NCBI GenBank assembly: GCA_030425425.1
Contig: JAUIAO010000039.1
Span: 1-59,031 of the forward strand
Length of the DNA stretch: 59,031 bases
Origin: Bacteroidia bacterium
GTDB taxonomy: Bacteria > Bacteroidota > Bacteroidia > Cytophagales > Cyclobacteriaceae
Reading direction: 5' to 3'
Positions 33,921-42,961 of the stretch are shown here, one piece after another (position 1 is the first letter of the stretch; every line of letters starts with the position of its first letter). The notes under the pieces are model-generated. The model was not told where the DNA came from. It worked only from the letters and a program-made list of their open reading frames with translations, and did no database searches. A program made the translations under genes and the position numbers.

Positions 33921-34759
33921 TGAAAGTCGTCACAATAGCAACCGAATCAAATAAGCACTTAGAACGGCTATTTAATTCTGCAAAGCATTTCGATATTCCA
34001 GTTATTGTTCTAGGTAAAGGCAAAGTCTACAGAAATCACAATGATAAAACTGCTTTTCTCTTAGAATTTCTTGATGATATTGATAGCTCTGAAACAGTTC
34101 TCTATGTCGATGGATTTGATTGCGTTTTCTTAAGAGATTTAGAATACATTGAACGTCAATTCAAAACCTTTAATCATCCTTTTGTAATATCTACTGAACA
34201 AAACTTCAACTGTGGTAGCTCACTGCTTCAGAAGTTATTTTATTATTTCAAATATCCGGCAGGTAAAAAACCCTATCGGTTCCTCAATGCTGGAAGCTGG
34301 ATTGCAAAAGCTGATTATGCACGTAGCATACTTGAAAAAGTACTTGTAGAGAACGGAGATGATCAGGATCTTTTGAATAAGTATTTAGCGCTCAACCATG
34401 ATTCTCTAAGTCTGGATTACAGACATGAAATATTCACATGTACTGCTGGAAGAAGTGGTCTGGAAACTCAAGACTATGAGATCGAAGATGGGATGATTAA
34501 AAATCAAATAACTGATTCTTATCCGGCAATTTTCCATGCAGCTGGAAAGAATTTTATTGGGTTATCAGAAATAATCAAATTTTTACCTTATTTAAAAAAC
34601 GAACTCGTTGATGATCCTTTAGTTCGTAAAAACTATGCTTACTCCAAAATCACAAACTATCTGACAGCAAAAACAACCAAGGATAATTTTCTATTTCATT
34701 TGTTAATCAAACTGTTTTTATTCGTAGTTGGGATTCTTTCTATCATTTTTTTGATTTAG
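33920..34759 (+). CDS. Glycosyltransferase resembling the PLOD (lysyl-hydroxylase) GT domain
   Basis: A 279-residue protein. ETVLYVDGFDCVFLRDLEYIE carries a DxxD-type metal site. It is followed by FVISTEQNF, FLNAGSWIAKADYA and GDDQDLLNKYL, and near residue 170 by LDYRHEIF. This order matches the glycosyltransferase domain of procollagen-lysine hydroxylases and their bacterial relatives. A hydrophobic C-terminus (LLIKLFLFVVGILSIIFLI) suggests membrane attachment. Its start overlaps micro-ORF 2, placing it in one unit with the ABC exporter. The acceptor is unknown. The 3' end overlaps the converging GT8-like gene by 42 bp. Confidence 0.7.
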   Translation: MKVVTIATESNKHLERLFNSAKHFDIPVIVLGKGKVYRNHNDKTAFLLEFLDDIDSSETVLYVDGFDCVFLRDLEYIERQFKTFNHPFVISTEQNFNCGSSLLQKLFYYFKYPAGKKPYRFLNAGSWIAKADYARSILEKVLVENGDDQDLLNKYLALNHDSLSLDYRHEIFTCTAGRSGLETQDYEIEDGMIKNQITDSYPAIFHAAGKNFIGLSEIIKFLPYLKNELVDDPLVRKNYAYSKITNYLTAKTTKDNFLFHLLIKLFLFVVGILSIIFLI

Positions 34760-35623
34760 CCATTTAATCCAATCTTTTTTAGGTTTCACTCCATTTTTAA
34801 TTAGCTGTTTAAGATAGTAGAATAGATATTCTTGGAGAGAGGTATCCTTACCATTTATGGTACGCTTAAACAACTGTTCAGAAAAATGAATAAAGACAAT
34901 TGGATATTTTCCATTGATCTTAATCTCGCCATTAACATTGATGCGTTTATTTTCGATATCGTTCCAACTAGCTACATTACATCCGCGATGATGAATTATC
35001 TTGACATTCTCATCAATCAAAGGAAATAGAGACAAATATCCCTGATCATCATAAAGACATTTAGAATAATTTCTTTCACACTTATGATAACACATCTTAG
35101 CCCACCAAATCAGTAGTTCTGTTGCATTTTCATTAACACCCACAAAGCCACCGTTGAAAAAGCCGTTAGTGTAATTATTTGTAAAATCTTTCAAATCCCC
35201 TGAAACATCAAGGCTCCTCCAATGAGGCGTTAAAATTGCAGTGTGTTTGTCCAGGTAATCGAATAAAAATTGATACGAACTAAAAAAATATAGATCACTA
35301 TCTAAATAGATAACCTTTTTGAAACCCTTTGAAATTAAAAAATTCAAAAAGACTGGCTTCATGCTCCATCGATAGCGATCATTCTTTCTCGGATTAAAAT
35401 ATTTCTTCTCAATTTCAGATGAAAAAGGAACACCTGATAGTTCATGTTTATTAACAATATTAAGACCTTCGGGAAATTCATTTTCAGTACTTCTTATAGA
35501 TCCATCTACAATCAGTACACTCAGAATCGCATTCGCATCTTGCTGCTGCAACGACTGAAATAAAGCAATTGCATAAGGCAAATAATTCTCGGTAATAATT
35601 GTACAAAAATGATTTTTGCTCAT
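34718..35623 (-). CDS. GT8-like glycosyltransferase
   Basis: A 301-residue protein with an N-terminal nucleotide-sugar fold (CTIITENYLPYAIALFQSLQ), the metal-binding motif VIYLDSDLYFF, FFNGGFVGVN and the closing DDQGYLSLFP...HHRGCNVASWN. These fit the GT-A family 8-like enzymes. No signal peptide is seen. The long 42-bp tail-to-tail overlap with the upstream gene means that the last 14 codons of both genes share DNA. The coding sequence is visibly A/T-rich, as in neighbouring genes, which would fit a laterally acquired surface-glycan segment. Confidence 0.75.
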   Translation of the reverse strand: MSKNHFCTIITENYLPYAIALFQSLQQQDANAILSVLIVDGSIRSTENEFPEGLNIVNKHELSGVPFSSEIEKKYFNPRKNDRYRWSMKPVFLNFLISKGFKKVIYLDSDLYFFSSYQFLFDYLDKHTAILTPHWRSLDVSGDLKDFTNNYTNGFFNGGFVGVNENATELLIWWAKMCYHKCERNYSKCLYDDQGYLSLFPLIDENVKIIHHRGCNVASWNDIENKRINVNGEIKINGKYPIVFIHFSEQLFKRTINGKDTSLQEYLFYYLKQLIKNGVKPKKDWIKWLNQKNDRKNPNYE

Positions 35624-35820
35624 TTGGCAAAGAAACCGTTTATTATGTAGACGAACGCTTCATTTTTCAAATCAAACAATTGCTGTGCTCTGTTTGGTAA
35701 GAATGGTGATTCAAAGATGTCTGAAATAAAATGAAAAAATCAAGCATTTTGAGTCCAACTAAAATGTGGCGAACTTCGTCTTTTGTTTATCAAATCAACT
35801 TATCAAATTATTCTTAATTT

Positions 35821-36213
35821 ATGTTAATGCTCCTTGCTGCATTGATTTCAGCATCCATTATAAATCCTTCTGAAAACAAGTATTTTATTCAATTTCACAA
35901 AATTGATAATCAAGCAAAAATATATGTGCAAGATTCACTCATTTTCGAGAGTGAATTGATTGATGGAAATCCAACATTGAACCTCAAAGTACAATTAGAT
36001 AAATATCTCAAAAAAGGAGATAATAGAATAAGGGTTGAATTATATAATGGTTCGGGTGACGGCTTTTTTGAATTTGATGAGCACTGGGAGATATATTACG
36101 AAATTTTTGAAAATGATATTCCGATAGATTACCTCAATGAAAAGTCATCAAATGGTAAAAATGGTTTAGTTCTTACAATGAATCACGAAATTTTTGTACC
36201 GACTGATCTTTAG
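35821..36213 (+). CDS. Small secreted hypothetical protein
   Basis: A 130-residue protein with a short hydrophobic start (MLMLLAALISASIINP), compatible with an export signal. The body alternates polar and hydrophobic residues, as in a beta-sandwich (KYFIQFHKIDNQAKIYVQD, then IRVELYNGSGDGFFEFDEHWEI). The gene precedes the Wzi-like barrel gene by 32 bp and is probably co-transcribed. No family recognised. An in-frame 28-codon frame (35731-35817) ends one codon before this start, so the true N-terminus could be worth checking. Confidence 0.55.
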   Translation: MLMLLAALISASIINPSENKYFIQFHKIDNQAKIYVQDSLIFESELIDGNPTLNLKVQLDKYLKKGDNRIRVELYNGSGDGFFEFDEHWEIYYEIFENDIPIDYLNEKSSNGKNGLVLTMNHEIFVPTDL

Positions 36214-36245
36214 TCGTTTAATTTCTAAAGCACATTAATTGAATT

Positions 36246-37781
36246 ATGAAAAGTATCTGGTTCTTCCTCATTATTACAAATAGCTTTGTTTTAACGAAAC
36301 CACTCTCCGCTCAAGAGGTTGTTATTCCTGGCCTAAAATTTTATGAATCCAGATTATCTGACACCACAAGCATTACTCTCAAAAGCTCGATAGAGTATCC
36401 TGAAGAAGACGGGTTGTGGATACTAGACCCAACTTTAAAAAAATCATACAATACCGCCTATCCACGTGGATTCAACGATGGGCCAGTCTGGAAAGGACGG
36501 GGATTGACCTCTGAGATACATGGGGGAATCATGGGAAAAAAGGGCAAATTCTCATTTGCTTTCCATCCTGTCGTTTTTTACTCCCAAAACTCAGGATTTG
36601 ATCTTGCTCCAAATCTTGATGGTCAAAACAATATTTACAATTATCAGTATACTTCACCAATAGGTACCGGTACAATAGATTGGGTACAAAGATACGGCAG
36701 TTCATCATTCACATACTTTGCAACTGGACAATCTGAAATACGATTTACTTTCTGGAATTTATCCACGAGTATTTGCTCTTCCAATTTTAGTTTGGGCCCT
36801 TCTGTTTTTAACCCAATAATATTGAGTCATCAGGCACAGGGAATCCCTAGAATAACGTTAGAAATCAGTCCGGTAGATTTGGTAATAAAATCAAAATCAA
36901 TTCTTACGATTGAAGGTGCTCTCTCATATGGATATTTAAAAGAATCAAAATACTTCAACTCGAATAAAGCTGATAATTTCAGATATTTCAATTTTTATTC
37001 AATAGGGCTGGTTCCTAAAATACTTTCAAACAACTTAAAATTTGGATTTCAAAAGTCTTTATACAATCGGGGAGAATATTTTGATTGGATCGATCTTACT
37101 GCCCCTTTTAAGATACCTGATTCAGATGAATTTAATGCCGATACATTAAATAATGATAGTTTTGATCAGTTAGCTTCATTTAATATGGAATGGCATTTTC
37201 CTTCCATTGGATTTAGAGCATATGCCGAATTTGCTAAGAATGACTTCACTGGAAATGGTCGATGGACCTTACAAGAGCCTGAACATACAAGAGCATATAA
37301 CTTGGGGTTTGAAAAAAGTTTCAGAATTAATAATGCAGTTAGAATTTTCTCTGTATATGAACATACAAATCTTTCGCGAAATCACACCTACTTATGGCGA
37401 GCAGCACCTAGCTATTATCCTCATGGAATTAATACGCAAGGCTACACTCATGAAGGCCAAATAATTGGCGCGGGAATTGGGCCGGGTAGTAATAGTGATC
37501 AGATAAACGTTTTGCTTGAAATTAATGACAAAAAATTTGGATTGCTTGCCCAGAGAATTGAAAACAATAAAGACTATTTTGTAACAAATGTCCATACACT
37601 CAATCAGCATGACGTAGAATATAGCCAGGGCATATACTACTCTCAAGAAATGAAAAGGCTTCGACTGCAATTCGAACTTACAAGAAGTAAAAACATGAAT
37701 AGATACTGGATAATGAATAATGATGTGGTCAACTACTATTCATCTATCTCTCTCCAATATAAAATTAATCGAGCTGAATAG
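36246..37781 (+). CDS. Wzi-like capsule assembly outer-membrane protein
   Basis: A 511-residue protein with a signal peptide (MKSIWFFLIITNSFVLTKPLSAQ) and a long alternating beta-barrel pattern. Blocks such as NTAYPRGFNDGPVWKGRGL, then TGQSEIRFTFWNLSTSICSS, and LSHQAQGIPRITLEISP resemble the Wzi family, an outer-membrane lectin-like barrel that holds capsule on the surface. The usual capsule partners (Wza, Wzb, Wzc, Wzx, Wzy) are absent from this window. It is the only clear capsule-anchoring candidate beside the glycan-decoration genes. An unrelated outer-membrane barrel is the alternative. Confidence 0.72.
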   Translation: MKSIWFFLIITNSFVLTKPLSAQEVVIPGLKFYESRLSDTTSITLKSSIEYPEEDGLWILDPTLKKSYNTAYPRGFNDGPVWKGRGLTSEIHGGIMGKKGKFSFAFHPVVFYSQNSGFDLAPNLDGQNNIYNYQYTSPIGTGTIDWVQRYGSSSFTYFATGQSEIRFTFWNLSTSICSSNFSLGPSVFNPIILSHQAQGIPRITLEISPVDLVIKSKSILTIEGALSYGYLKESKYFNSNKADNFRYFNFYSIGLVPKILSNNLKFGFQKSLYNRGEYFDWIDLTAPFKIPDSDEFNADTLNNDSFDQLASFNMEWHFPSIGFRAYAEFAKNDFTGNGRWTLQEPEHTRAYNLGFEKSFRINNAVRIFSVYEHTNLSRNHTYLWRAAPSYYPHGINTQGYTHEGQIIGAGIGPGSNSDQINVLLEINDKKFGLLAQRIENNKDYFVTNVHTLNQHDVEYSQGIYYSQEMKRLRLQFELTRSKNMNRYWIMNNDVVNYYSSISLQYKINRAE

Positions 37782-37864
37782 GCTACGATGAAGCATCTCT
37801 TTTAGCAGTAAACCTCATTTTTTGTTAATATTAGATTTTTGAATCCAAAAAAGGGTTATCAATC

Positions 37865-39199
37865 ATGCTCTACCATCTGACCAAATCGATTGTCCGAATG
37901 GGCATACGTGGCTTTTTCAACAAAATTGTCATCCTTGGAAAAGAGCATCTGGAGCAGCCTGTACCTACTATTGCCATTGTCAACCATCCCAGTGCACTGA
38001 TTGATCCACTGGTAGTGGCTACAGCGACATCCCGCAGGTTACACTTTATAGCAGCAGCAGAGTATTTCGGTAAGGGATTACAGAAGAAAATCCTCAGTGA
38101 AGAGTACAACATGGTACCTGTCTATCGTCCGCATATGTATGAAGGAGAGGAGTTTAGCAATGATGATATGTTCGTGGCGTGCTTTGAGACATTGGCGCGA
38201 AATGGCTGTATTGTCGTTTTTCCAGAAGGAAATTCGGTCACAGAAAAGCATATTAGATCCCTGAAAACAGGTGTGGCCAGGATCATGTATGGTTTTCAAA
38301 AACTCCATCCTGACAAGAAAATCAACATTTTACCGATTGGCTTGAATTATTCTGATGCACATCGCTTTCAAAGCAATGTAATCATGAATATTGGTCAACC
38401 TCAGCATATTCATATGGATGTGTCAAAATCAGAAGAGCCGGATCAGGAAGAAGTATTGAAAGCAACCGAAAAGATGTATGAAATGCTCAAAGATGAAGTC
38501 ATTCATCACGATAAATCGGAGCTTAGTGAATTGGTCGGTTCGGTGGATAAAATATGGGGAATCAAAATCTACAATGCACTTAAAAAAGGTAAAGAGAAAG
38601 CCCTATTGGCTTTCAGGAAAGAGCAGAAAATCGTTAGCAAAATAGAAAATCTGGAGGCGGCAGAGATAGACCAACTGCGGTTAAAGACAGACTCCTTCCT
38701 TCAAAAACTACAAAAACACCGTGTCAAGCCACAGGCTTTCACCGAAACTGACAATATTTCATTTTTATGGTTAGTTGGGATGGTACTTGGATTGCCAGTT
38801 TACCTCTACGGGTTTTTATCCAACATTATTCCTTATTTAGTAAGCAGGTATCTTTTCAAGAATAAGTTTCTACCAAAAATTACCGATTACGGAGTGAAAA
38901 ACGGACTTACACCAGCATTTGTAGGAACGCTGGCCTACTCGGTAGGAGTGGTGACATATCTGATTTGGTATTTGATTCTGGGGCTTATACTCTCTTTAAC
39001 TACACTCTGGTGGGTAGGAATAGTGTTTTATCTCACTGGATATTATGCCGGGATTTTTAGTTTGAAGTATGCAGGAAAAGTACTCCAGTTTTACCGGAGA
39101 TATCAACTCGCCTTCAAAATCAAAAAGGCAAAAGATTTATCTCATATAAAAGAAGAGTATAAAGCCTTAATTAGCATGCTCAGAGACTTTGCCAGGTAG
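37865..39199 (+). CDS. 1-acyl-glycerol-3-phosphate acyltransferase-like (PlsC family)
   Basis: A 444-residue protein. The N-terminal half is a PlsC acyltransferase with NHPSALID (HX4D) at about residue 41 and FPEGNSVTEKHIRSLKTGVA (the glycerol-phosphate-binding FPEGxS-like site). The C-terminal half holds about three membrane segments (about 295-320, 360-400) and an Arg-rich tail. Longer two-part forms like this are common in Bacteroidota. It may acylate lysophosphatidic acid or another lysolipid at the inner membrane. Whether it belongs with the lipid genes upstream cannot be decided from position alone, since it stands 83 bp from the Wzi-like gene. Confidence 0.8.
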   Translation: MLYHLTKSIVRMGIRGFFNKIVILGKEHLEQPVPTIAIVNHPSALIDPLVVATATSRRLHFIAAAEYFGKGLQKKILSEEYNMVPVYRPHMYEGEEFSNDDMFVACFETLARNGCIVVFPEGNSVTEKHIRSLKTGVARIMYGFQKLHPDKKINILPIGLNYSDAHRFQSNVIMNIGQPQHIHMDVSKSEEPDQEEVLKATEKMYEMLKDEVIHHDKSELSELVGSVDKIWGIKIYNALKKGKEKALLAFRKEQKIVSKIENLEAAEIDQLRLKTDSFLQKLQKHRVKPQAFTETDNISFLWLVGMVLGLPVYLYGFLSNIIPYLVSRYLFKNKFLPKITDYGVKNGLTPAFVGTLAYSVGVVTYLIWYLILGLILSLTTLWWVGIVFYLTGYYAGIFSLKYAGKVLQFYRRYQLAFKIKKAKDLSHIKEEYKALISMLRDFAR

Positions 39200-39225
39200 A
39201 TGATTAATAGGGCCAACTAGGGATG

Positions 39226-39240
39226 TTGCATAATATGCAA
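39226..39240. promoter_or_regulatory. Palindrome in the 202-bp gap before the outer-membrane barrel gene
   Basis: TTGCATAATATGCAA is a perfect 7-1-7 palindrome. Downstream, ATTTCAAA (39241-39248) and TTTGAAAT (39266-39273) form a second inverted repeat with a 17-bp spacer. The rest of this gap (39200-39401) shows no ORF or clear -7 box. The sites may be an operator for the gene at 39402. Confidence 0.35.
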
Positions 39241-39401
39241 ATTTCAAAACCTTGGTTTGACAGGATTTGAAATTCTGCAATTTGATTTTTTGAATGAGGA
39301 CTTGGAGGCGGAATTCCACTATTGTAATGCGCGGGTTTCAATTTTCAATTCGCTCACGATGGTAAAAAACCTCAATTTAGCGGGTATCAAAAGGCATTAA
39401 A

Positions 39402-40286
39402 ATGAAAAAGGCACTCTACTTACTCACATTCGTTCTCTTCCATACCGCATTTAGTCAGAGCTATGTTGATCTCTTTAGATTGGATTGTGACTATTCTTTC
39501 CCTCGTCCCTTTGAAGGATCAAACGTGAATGGAGAGCTAATCGAATATTCTGCTGATTTAACCTTACCTGTTGTAATCAATCCCAAACTTAATCTCATCA
39601 CGGGGATCAATGCAGAATGGGTGAATGTGACTTTGAATCCAGATGACTCAAAAACGAATTTTGCTGCTTATATGCTCAAACTTGGAGCAAATGTGAAGCA
39701 TACAGACAGGCTGGCGGCTACCTATATTTTACTTCCAAAACTAGCTTCCAATCAGATTGCATTCCGAAATGATAATTTCCAATTAGGAGGGATTGCATTG
39801 TTCAAAATCCACAAAACGGAAAATCTGAATTATAAATTTGGAGCATATGTGAATTCAGAATTTTTTGGGCCTTTTGTCGTACCTATTTTCGGCCTGTATA
39901 GAAAAAACGAGAAATTTGAGACCAATCTCACCTTACCAATCAATGCAGATTTCAACTTTTCTATTTCGCCCAGCACCAAATTGGGGTTGAAATTCACAGG
40001 GCTGAACAAAAGTTTCTTTCTGGATGAAAATCCTGATCAGTATATGGTGAAAATCAACAATGAGATCGGGCCTTATATCATGCTCGGAAAAGATAGATTA
40101 CGTTTTCAAGTTCAAGCGGGTATGGGAATACTGAGAAGTTATAGAACATACGATACAAATGATAAACTCGACTATGCTATTTCCCTGATTAGACCAGGAG
40201 ACAATAGAGTTCAGTTAAATACTGACTTTAAAGATGGGTTTTTCATAAAATCTTCATTCATTTACCGATTCACCATAGGTAAATGA
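39402..40286 (+). CDS. Outer-membrane beta-barrel protein (DUF6268-like)
   Basis: A 294-residue protein with a signal peptide (MKKALYLLTFVLFHTAFSQ) and repeated amphipathic beta-strands throughout, ending with FFIKSSFIYRFTIGK. The barrel-like pattern and closing aromatic residue fit outer-membrane insertion. The beginning (YVDLFRLDCDYSFP) resembles DUF6268-type proteins of Bacteroidota, whose function is unknown. Two inverted repeats lie upstream (39226-39273). It may be a separate unit from its neighbours. Confidence 0.6.
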   Translation: MKKALYLLTFVLFHTAFSQSYVDLFRLDCDYSFPRPFEGSNVNGELIEYSADLTLPVVINPKLNLITGINAEWVNVTLNPDDSKTNFAAYMLKLGANVKHTDRLAATYILLPKLASNQIAFRNDNFQLGGIALFKIHKTENLNYKFGAYVNSEFFGPFVVPIFGLYRKNEKFETNLTLPINADFNFSISPSTKLGLKFTGLNKSFFLDENPDQYMVKINNEIGPYIMLGKDRLRFQVQAGMGILRSYRTYDTNDKLDYAISLIRPGDNRVQLNTDFKDGFFIKSSFIYRFTIGK

Positions 40287-40367
40287 TGATGGATGCTAGA
40301 TGAAGATGGATGATTTGACGAAAAACCACCAATTATTTATCAATAAGAAAAATTAACCCCAAAAACG

Positions 40368-41366
40368 ATGTTAGAACTGCTTCAAGAAATAGATCATGTC
40401 CGCCTGAATTTTTCAGAAGAAGGACGTCATTTGCTCAATATCACGATCGCTTTCATCATGTTTGGTGTGGCCTTAGAATTGAGCCTGGATGATTTTAAAC
40501 GTCTTATCAAAAGCCCAAAACCAGCACTGGTAGGTATCTTTTCTCAGTTTATCGCATTACCATTATTGACTTTCTTATTGGCCATTTCACTGAAAGATTA
40601 CATTACACCTACAGTGGGTCTGGGTATGATCTTGGTCGCATCTTGTCCCGGAGGTAATGTATCTAATTTTATCAGTTCATTGGCAAGAGGAAATATTGCA
40701 CTTTCTGTGAGTTTGACAGCTTTTTCTTCAGTAAGTGGTTTGATTATGACACCATTAAATTTTGCTTTTTGGGGAAACCTCTTCATGAAAGTTTACAGTA
40801 GTAGTTCTAATCCTGATTTGGTTCCAAATCTTGAAATCAATCCACTAAGTGTATTGGAAACTATTGTGATCATATTGGGAATTCCATTGGTATTAGGCAT
40901 CTTTTTCAAGAATAAGTTCCCAAAAACTACCTCCAAAATTGTGGTTACGATAAAGCGTTTGTCCATTGGCATTTTTATCACTCTACTTTTCGTGCTGTTT
41001 TTCAAAAACTATGATTATTTCGTGCAATACATCAAATACATCTTTCTGATCGTATTGGTGCACAATCTGATTGCATTATCATCTGGATTTTACCTAGGCA
41101 AACTATTCAAACTCGCCAAAAGAGAATGCAAAACAATCTCCATCGAAACAGGTATTCAAAACTCAGGACTAGCACTTGCACTACTTTTTAACCCGCGAAT
41201 ATTTCCAGAAGACCTGGCCGTAGGTGGTATGGCATTTATTGCTGGCTGGTGGGGGCTTTGGCACATACTTTCCGGGTTAACCATAGCTGGGATTTGGTCA
41301 GGTTTTTCACTGAAGCCCAAAGAAGACAGACTTCAGACAGAATATGCATCGAGCGACAACCATTGA
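40368..41366 (+). CDS. Bile acid:sodium symporter family transporter
   Basis: A 332-residue membrane protein with about nine or ten hydrophobic segments. Family marks are ALELSLDDFKRLIKSPKP near the N-terminus, the SCPGGNVSNFISSLARGN block (substrate and sodium site) and ETGIQNSGLALAL. The family imports organic anions with sodium, and the true substrate in environmental Bacteroidota is not known. It is followed by a separate mltG promoter. Confidence 0.85.
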   Translation: MLELLQEIDHVRLNFSEEGRHLLNITIAFIMFGVALELSLDDFKRLIKSPKPALVGIFSQFIALPLLTFLLAISLKDYITPTVGLGMILVASCPGGNVSNFISSLARGNIALSVSLTAFSSVSGLIMTPLNFAFWGNLFMKVYSSSSNPDLVPNLEINPLSVLETIVIILGIPLVLGIFFKNKFPKTTSKIVVTIKRLSIGIFITLLFVLFFKNYDYFVQYIKYIFLIVLVHNLIALSSGFYLGKLFKLAKRECKTISIETGIQNSGLALALLFNPRIFPEDLAVGGMAFIAGWWGLWHILSGLTIAGIWSGFSLKPKEDRLQTEYASSDNH

Positions 41367-41434
41367 TACGCCATACTTGATGGTTTAGAGGATTGCTTTC
41401 AGTAGTTCACATATTTTTGACCAATATTTGCATC

Positions 41435-41442
41435 TAATTTTG
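41435..41442 (+). promoter_or_regulatory. Candidate -7 element of mltG
   Basis: TAATTTTG matches TAnnTTTG, 25 bp upstream of the mltG start. A TTTG at 41416-41419 is only 15 bp away, shorter than the usual spacer. Confidence 0.4.
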
Positions 41443-41467
41443 TTAATAGACGGGTTTTTAGTTCCAT

Positions 41468-42502
41468 ATGAAGAAAAAACAATTCATTGCAGCATTCCTG
41501 ATTGTCTTTTCGGTAATGCTTTCATCCTTTGTCTTTTATGGCTATCAGATTCTTTTCACTCCAAATATACTGGTGGATCAGGACGAGCAGTTTTTTGCGA
41601 TAGAAAACGGCACCACATTCAAGGAGCTGCAGAATCAGCTATATGATCAGCATGTAGTCAATGATCTGGTGTCATTCAGTTTACTGGCCAAAGTCAAAGG
41701 TTTTGACAAGAACATTAAACCTGGTATGTACTTGCTGAAAGGAGATATGAGCAATATGGCGGCTATCAATCTTTTGAGATCTGGTAGTCAGACTCCTGTT
41801 AAACTTACCTTCAACAATGCCAGATTGATTGAAGAACTTGCACCAAAGCTGACCATGACGTTACAAATTGACTCGGCAGACATAGCTCCTTATTTGTTGT
41901 CGGACAGTGTGGCCCGGAGTTATGGGTTTACTCGCGAAACTTTCATCTCAATGTTTTTGCCAAACACCTATGAAGTCTATTGGACAGCCAGCCCAAAGGA
42001 TATTCTGGACAGGATGAAAATGGAATATGATCGGTTTTGGGATGAAACCAGAAGAGCCAAAGCCGAGAAACTTGGACTCGCTCCAGTAGAAGTGATCACA
42101 GTGGCATCCATAGTAGATGCGGAAACTAATAAAATGGATGAGGCTGCCAGGATCGCCGGAGTTTATCTAAATCGACTGGAAAAGGGTTATAAACTACAGG
42201 CGGATCCTACACTGAAATTTGCCATGAAGAAATTTGAACTGCGAAGAATCATCAACAAAGACAAAGAATACGAGTCGCCATATAACACTTACAAATATCG
42301 TGGATTACCTCCAGGCCCGATCAACATGCCGTCAATTGCAGCAATAGAAGCGGTACTCAATGCGGAGGAGCATCGATACCTATATTTCTGTGCCAAGGAT
42401 GATTTTTCTGGATACCACGTCTTTGCTAAAACTCTGACAGAACATAACCGAAACGCAGCGAAGTTTCAGCGTGCACTGAACAAAGAAAGAATTTATCGAT
42501 AA
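41468..42502 (+). CDS. mltG: Endolytic murein transglycosylase MltG
   Basis: Inner-membrane enzyme that cuts nascent glycan strands and so sets their length. The 344 residues start with a membrane anchor (FIAAFLIVFSVMLSSFVFYGY). A LysM-like region follows, and the catalytic YceG domain has EVITVASIVDAETN (catalytic Glu near residue 223), LQADPTLKFAM and YRGLPPGPINMPSIAAIEAVL. The stop overlaps the next start by one base (TAATG), so the thioesterase gene is translationally coupled. Confidence 0.92.
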   Translation: MKKKQFIAAFLIVFSVMLSSFVFYGYQILFTPNILVDQDEQFFAIENGTTFKELQNQLYDQHVVNDLVSFSLLAKVKGFDKNIKPGMYLLKGDMSNMAAINLLRSGSQTPVKLTFNNARLIEELAPKLTMTLQIDSADIAPYLLSDSVARSYGFTRETFISMFLPNTYEVYWTASPKDILDRMKMEYDRFWDETRRAKAEKLGLAPVEVITVASIVDAETNKMDEAARIAGVYLNRLEKGYKLQADPTLKFAMKKFELRRIINKDKEYESPYNTYKYRGLPPGPINMPSIAAIEAVLNAEEHRYLYFCAKDDFSGYHVFAKTLTEHNRNAAKFQRALNKERIYR

Positions 42503-42909
42503 TGTATCAGCATGAAGTAAATATTAGGGTGAGATATGCCGAAACAGACCAGATGGGCTATGTTTATTATGGCAACTATGCCACCTATTTTGAAGTAGCA
42601 CGCGTGGAGGCATTCAGGTCATTGGGCTTTCCTTATAAAAATCTGGAAGATATGGGAATCGGCATGCCAGTGCTTTCCCTAAACATCAAATATCACCAAC
42701 CTGCCAGATATGATGATCATCTTACGGTAAAAGTGACCATCCCTGAGCAACCACGAGCACGTGTAAAATTCATCTATGAAGTCACCAATCATGATGGGAA
42801 ACATATCAATACCGGAGAAACAGAACTAGTGTTTATCAATATGGAAACAGGCCGACCAGTACGGATGCCAAAAGTTATGGCTGATCTACTAGCACCATAT
42901 TTCGCTTAA
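42502..42909 (+). CDS. Acyl-CoA thioesterase, YbgC/FcbB-like hot-dog fold
   Basis: A 135-residue hot-dog-fold protein with RVRYAETDQMGYVYYGNYATY. This motif holds the catalytic Asp and the family Tyr/Asn. PARYDDHLTVKV also fits. YbgC-type enzymes hydrolyse short acyl-CoA or acyl-ACP thioesters. Its ATG lies in TAATG with the mltG stop. Confidence 0.88.
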   Translation: MYQHEVNIRVRYAETDQMGYVYYGNYATYFEVARVEAFRSLGFPYKNLEDMGIGMPVLSLNIKYHQPARYDDHLTVKVTIPEQPRARVKFIYEVTNHDGKHINTGETELVFINMETGRPVRMPKVMADLLAPYFA

Positions 42910-42961
42910 GGGAATCATCACAGCCTTAATTCGTGATGGTAAAAATCCTTATCTTAATCTA

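Noticed and set aside
35731-35817. 28-codon frame before the small secreted protein
   Set aside because: It ends three bases before the next start without overlap, and composition is unremarkable. Unlike micro-ORFs 1 and 2, chance is a sufficient explanation.
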